Assembly (NCBI GenBank): GCA_022709485.1 | Contig: JAKLIS010000039.1 | Span: forward strand, 1-8,795 | Source of the DNA: Elusimicrobiota bacterium | GTDB lineage: Bacteria > Elusimicrobiota > Elusimicrobia > F11 | Length of the DNA stretch: 8,795 nt | Reading direction: 5' to 3' | Shown here: positions 7,155 to 8,795 of the stretch, one piece after another | How positions within the stretch are numbered: the first letter of the stretch is position 1 | How the letters are laid out: each line of letters opens with the position of its first letter | Program-made: the position numbers and the translations under genes | Notes under the pieces: model-generated | Databases searched by the model: none | The model's input: the letters and a program-made list of their open reading frames with translations, nothing else | Told to the model about the DNA's origin: nothing

Positions 7155-8165
7155 TTAACACCTTGTAAAAGAATTGATAATTGATTTACTTCCTATGACA
7201 TTTCCTTGGGATATCTGAACATTTTCCCCTATCCGGCAATGGCTCCCTATTATGCTTCCAATGATCTGGGTTTTTTCACAGATAGAAACCCCGTCGAAAA
7301 TAACCGAATCCTGGATAAAAGACCCGGGCTTGATAACCACTTTGTGCCCGATGGAAACAGGGCCTTTAAATGAAACAGACGGGGAAATTGCGCAGTTTCT
7401 CCCAATAAGTGCACCCCTTTTACGCAAAAATGATTTTTCTGTCCAGTGATTTCTTTGATCCCACAAATCTCGATGGGCCTGAAGGTACGTTGCCGGGATT
7501 CCAATATCGTTCCAGTACTCTTTGGTCCTGAGTCCAAACAAGTTGAGGCGAGCCTTTAAAAACCGGGGAAACATCTCTTTCTCAATGGAAGATGGCCGCC
7601 CGGCTGGAATCATCTCGATTAATGCGGGCTCAAGGATATAGGCTCCGGCGTTAATCCATCGAGGACCCCTCGCATGTTTTGGTTTTTCAGTGAATTTTTT
7701 TATTTTTCCATTTCCCTCCGTGTCCACCAGGCCGAACCGGGAAGCGTCTTTCACCTGTGTGAGAGCAATGGTTCCGTGTGATTTTTTTTTCTCATGATGA
7801 GCGATAAATTTCCTGAAATCGATGTCGAATAAAATATCTCCATTTAAAATAATTACCGGATGGGGAGATTTTCTGCCGGCAGCGTCATAGGCAAACCGAA
7901 TCGCCCCGCCGGTCCCCAACGGCGAGTTTTCTCTGGCGAAAGACATTTTGAGTTTGCGCCCCCACGCCGGAACGAGGGCTTTTTTAAACACAGGAGTTTG
8001 GCTGCCACAAGCAAAAATAATATGGCGCACCCCCGCCCGGTAAAGGCCTTCCAACTGATAAAAAATAAAGGGTTTATTAAGGATGGGGAGAAGCGCCTTG
8101 GGAGTTGATAATGTGAGAGGGCGCAGCCTTGTTCCCAAACCGCCCACGAGGATTATCGCATTCAT
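7155..8165 (-). CDS. Sugar-1-phosphate nucleotidyltransferase with C-terminal left-handed beta-helix
   Basis: The 336-residue protein transfers a nucleoside monophosphate to a sugar 1-phosphate, making an NDP-sugar. Residues 1-23 hold the nucleotide-binding signature GGLGTRLRPLT...TPK (Lys23). NGD (108-110) supplies a metal-binding Asp, EKP (160-162) and INAGAYILEP bind the sugar, and YWNDIGIP gives the second metal Asp220. From about residue 255, hexapeptide-like turns (IGRNCAI, IGHKVVI, IGSHCRI, IGENVQI) form a left-handed beta-helix, as in mannose-1-phosphate guanylyltransferases and some glucose-1-phosphate thymidylyl/uridylyltransferases. The base and sugar cannot be fixed by eye; a ManC/MPG1-like enzyme is favoured because of the adjacent mutase. 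No good ribosome site precedes the ATG, only a GGGG about ten bases upstream; the start is set by the N-terminal motif. Confidence 0.9.
   Translation of the reverse strand: MNAIILVGGLGTRLRPLTLSTPKALLPILNKPFIFYQLEGLYRAGVRHIIFACGSQTPVFKKALVPAWGRKLKMSFARENSPLGTGGAIRFAYDAAGRKSPHPVIILNGDILFDIDFRKFIAHHEKKKSHGTIALTQVKDASRFGLVDTEGNGKIKKFTEKPKHARGPRWINAGAYILEPALIEMIPAGRPSSIEKEMFPRFLKARLNLFGLRTKEYWNDIGIPATYLQAHRDLWDQRNHWTEKSFLRKRGALIGRNCAISPSVSFKGPVSIGHKVVIKPGSFIQDSVIFDGVSICEKTQIIGSIIGSHCRIGENVQISQGNVIGSKSIINSFTRC
7158..7164 (-). promoter_or_regulatory. Ribosome binding site of the phosphohexomutase, inside the upstream gene's end
   Basis: The minus strand reads AAGGTGT directly before TAAATG. The site therefore overlaps the last codons of the nucleotidyltransferase gene, as is usual for translationally coupled genes. 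Confidence 0.6.
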
Positions 8166-8192
8166 AATTTTGGCCCCAATCCCTTCGGCATC

Positions 8193-8795
8193 TTATATCC
8201 GGCTTTCAAAAAAATGGATCGTTTGTTCGACCCCTGATTTAAGAGAGACTGTGGGCGCCCATCCGAGGATTTTTTTGGCTTTGCGGATGTCCAAAACCGA
8301 TCTAGATAATTCACCGGCGCGAGCGGGTTTTCTAATGGCGGGTTTTTTAAAGTTCAGAATCGCCGACATCGTTTGAAACAACTTGTTGACGGATATTTCT
8401 TTTTGCGTTCCGATGTTCACAACTTGATTGTGAGCTCGATTTAAAGCCAGAACATTGGCATTGACCACATCCATCACGAAAACAAAATCACGGGTTTGTT
8501 TTCCATTGCCAAAAATAAACGGTTGCTTTTCTTGGAGGAGATGTTTTGAAAATATAGCCACCACGCCCGCTTCGCCGAACGGATCTTGGCGGGGACCGTA
8601 AACATTGGCATATCTGAAGATGGTGTATTTTAAACCGTGGTTTAATCCATATGTCTGAATGTATTTTTCGGCGGCCAATTTTGACACTCCATAAGGAGCG
8701 TGCGGTTCCGTGGGGGTGGTTTCCGGGGCCGGTTTGGCGCATTCCCCGTAAACGGTGCCGCCGGAAGACGAAAAAAGGAATTTTTTAACCTTGAA
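8193..8795 (-). CDS. NAD-dependent sugar epimerase/dehydratase (extended SDR, UDP-sugar 4-epimerase-like), N-terminus outside window
   Basis: The frame stays open to the right edge, giving 200 residues of the C-terminal two-thirds of a protein that is usually about 310-330 long; the NAD-binding GxxGxxG loop lies outside. Visible are the serine-containing strand FLFSSSGGTVYGE, the catalytic pair Y35-x-x-x-K39 in HAPYGVSKLAAEKY, RYANVYGPRQDP, and GNGKQTRDFVFVMDVVNANVLAL, which is characteristic of UDP-glucose/UDP-GlcNAc 4-epimerases. The end (KILGWAPTVSLKSGVEQTI) is the typical SDR-epimerase terminus. It would interconvert gluco- and galacto-configured UDP-sugars for surface polysaccharide; a dehydratase or other epimerase is possible. 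It is the first visible gene of the minus-strand operon, 27 bp ahead of the nucleotidyltransferase. No internal ATG is needed: the catalytic motif starts upstream of the first internal GTG. Confidence 0.88.
   Translation of the reverse strand, partial: FKVKKFLFSSSGGTVYGECAKPAPETTPTEPHAPYGVSKLAAEKYIQTYGLNHGLKYTIFRYANVYGPRQDPFGEAGVVAIFSKHLLQEKQPFIFGNGKQTRDFVFVMDVVNANVLALNRAHNQVVNIGTQKEISVNKLFQTMSAILNFKKPAIRKPARAGELSRSVLDIRKAKKILGWAPTVSLKSGVEQTIHFFESRI

Overview
The window is a compact stretch of a Gram-negative bacterial chromosome. It holds seven complete or nearly complete protein genes plus two more cut by the window edges; no RNA gene, CRISPR array, transposase or phage gene is visible. The Gram-negative assignment rests on an LptF/LptG-type lipopolysaccharide permease, an outer-membrane beta-barrel of the PorV/FadL kind and a lipobox protein. 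The PorV-like protein, a short-form S-adenosylhomocysteine hydrolase and a non-coding repeat built on GTCATCCCCGAATG would fit an uncultured lineage such as Omnitrophota or Elusimicrobiota, but this taxonomic guess is weak and rests on memory of such genomes.

Layout. At the left edge, the 3' end of an lptF/lptG gene runs on the + strand to 502. It meets, tail to tail with only 3 bp between stop codons, a minus-strand two-gene unit: a TPR lipoprotein (2896-1946) followed by a PorV/FadL-like outer-membrane protein (1918-506). A plausible sigma-70-type promoter lies at 2940-2968. Next, 2897-3199 is a gene-free spacer filled mostly by a palindrome-rich repeat element with short terminal inverted repeats (2989-3197). 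From the right edge to 3200 there is one long minus-strand run of five closely packed genes: a UDP-sugar 4-epimerase-like SDR (partial), a sugar-1-phosphate nucleotidyltransferase with a beta-helix tail, a phosphohexomutase, metK and ahcY. Gaps are 27, 0, 42 and 27 bp, so they are probably one operon.

How the genes work together. The mutase would convert a sugar 6-phosphate to the 1-phosphate, the nucleotidyltransferase would activate it to an NDP-sugar, and the epimerase would act on an NDP-sugar; together they supply precursors for surface glycans. MetK makes S-adenosylmethionine and AhcY removes the S-adenosylhomocysteine left after methyl transfer, so the second half of the operon is most of a methyl cycle. 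Linking the halves (for example methylated surface sugars) is inference only. The lipoprotein/barrel pair is the least characterised part of the window.

The most notable observations are: nucleotidyltransferase and mutase reading frames that are contiguous and in the same frame, separated by a single TAA; a 15-bp tandem duplication that copies the end and stop codon of the lipoprotein gene; a structured repeat abutting the ahcY stop; the short AhcY C-terminus; and a Pro5 plus polylysine tail on the mutase. I found no clear evidence for an entirely new defence or mobile system here.
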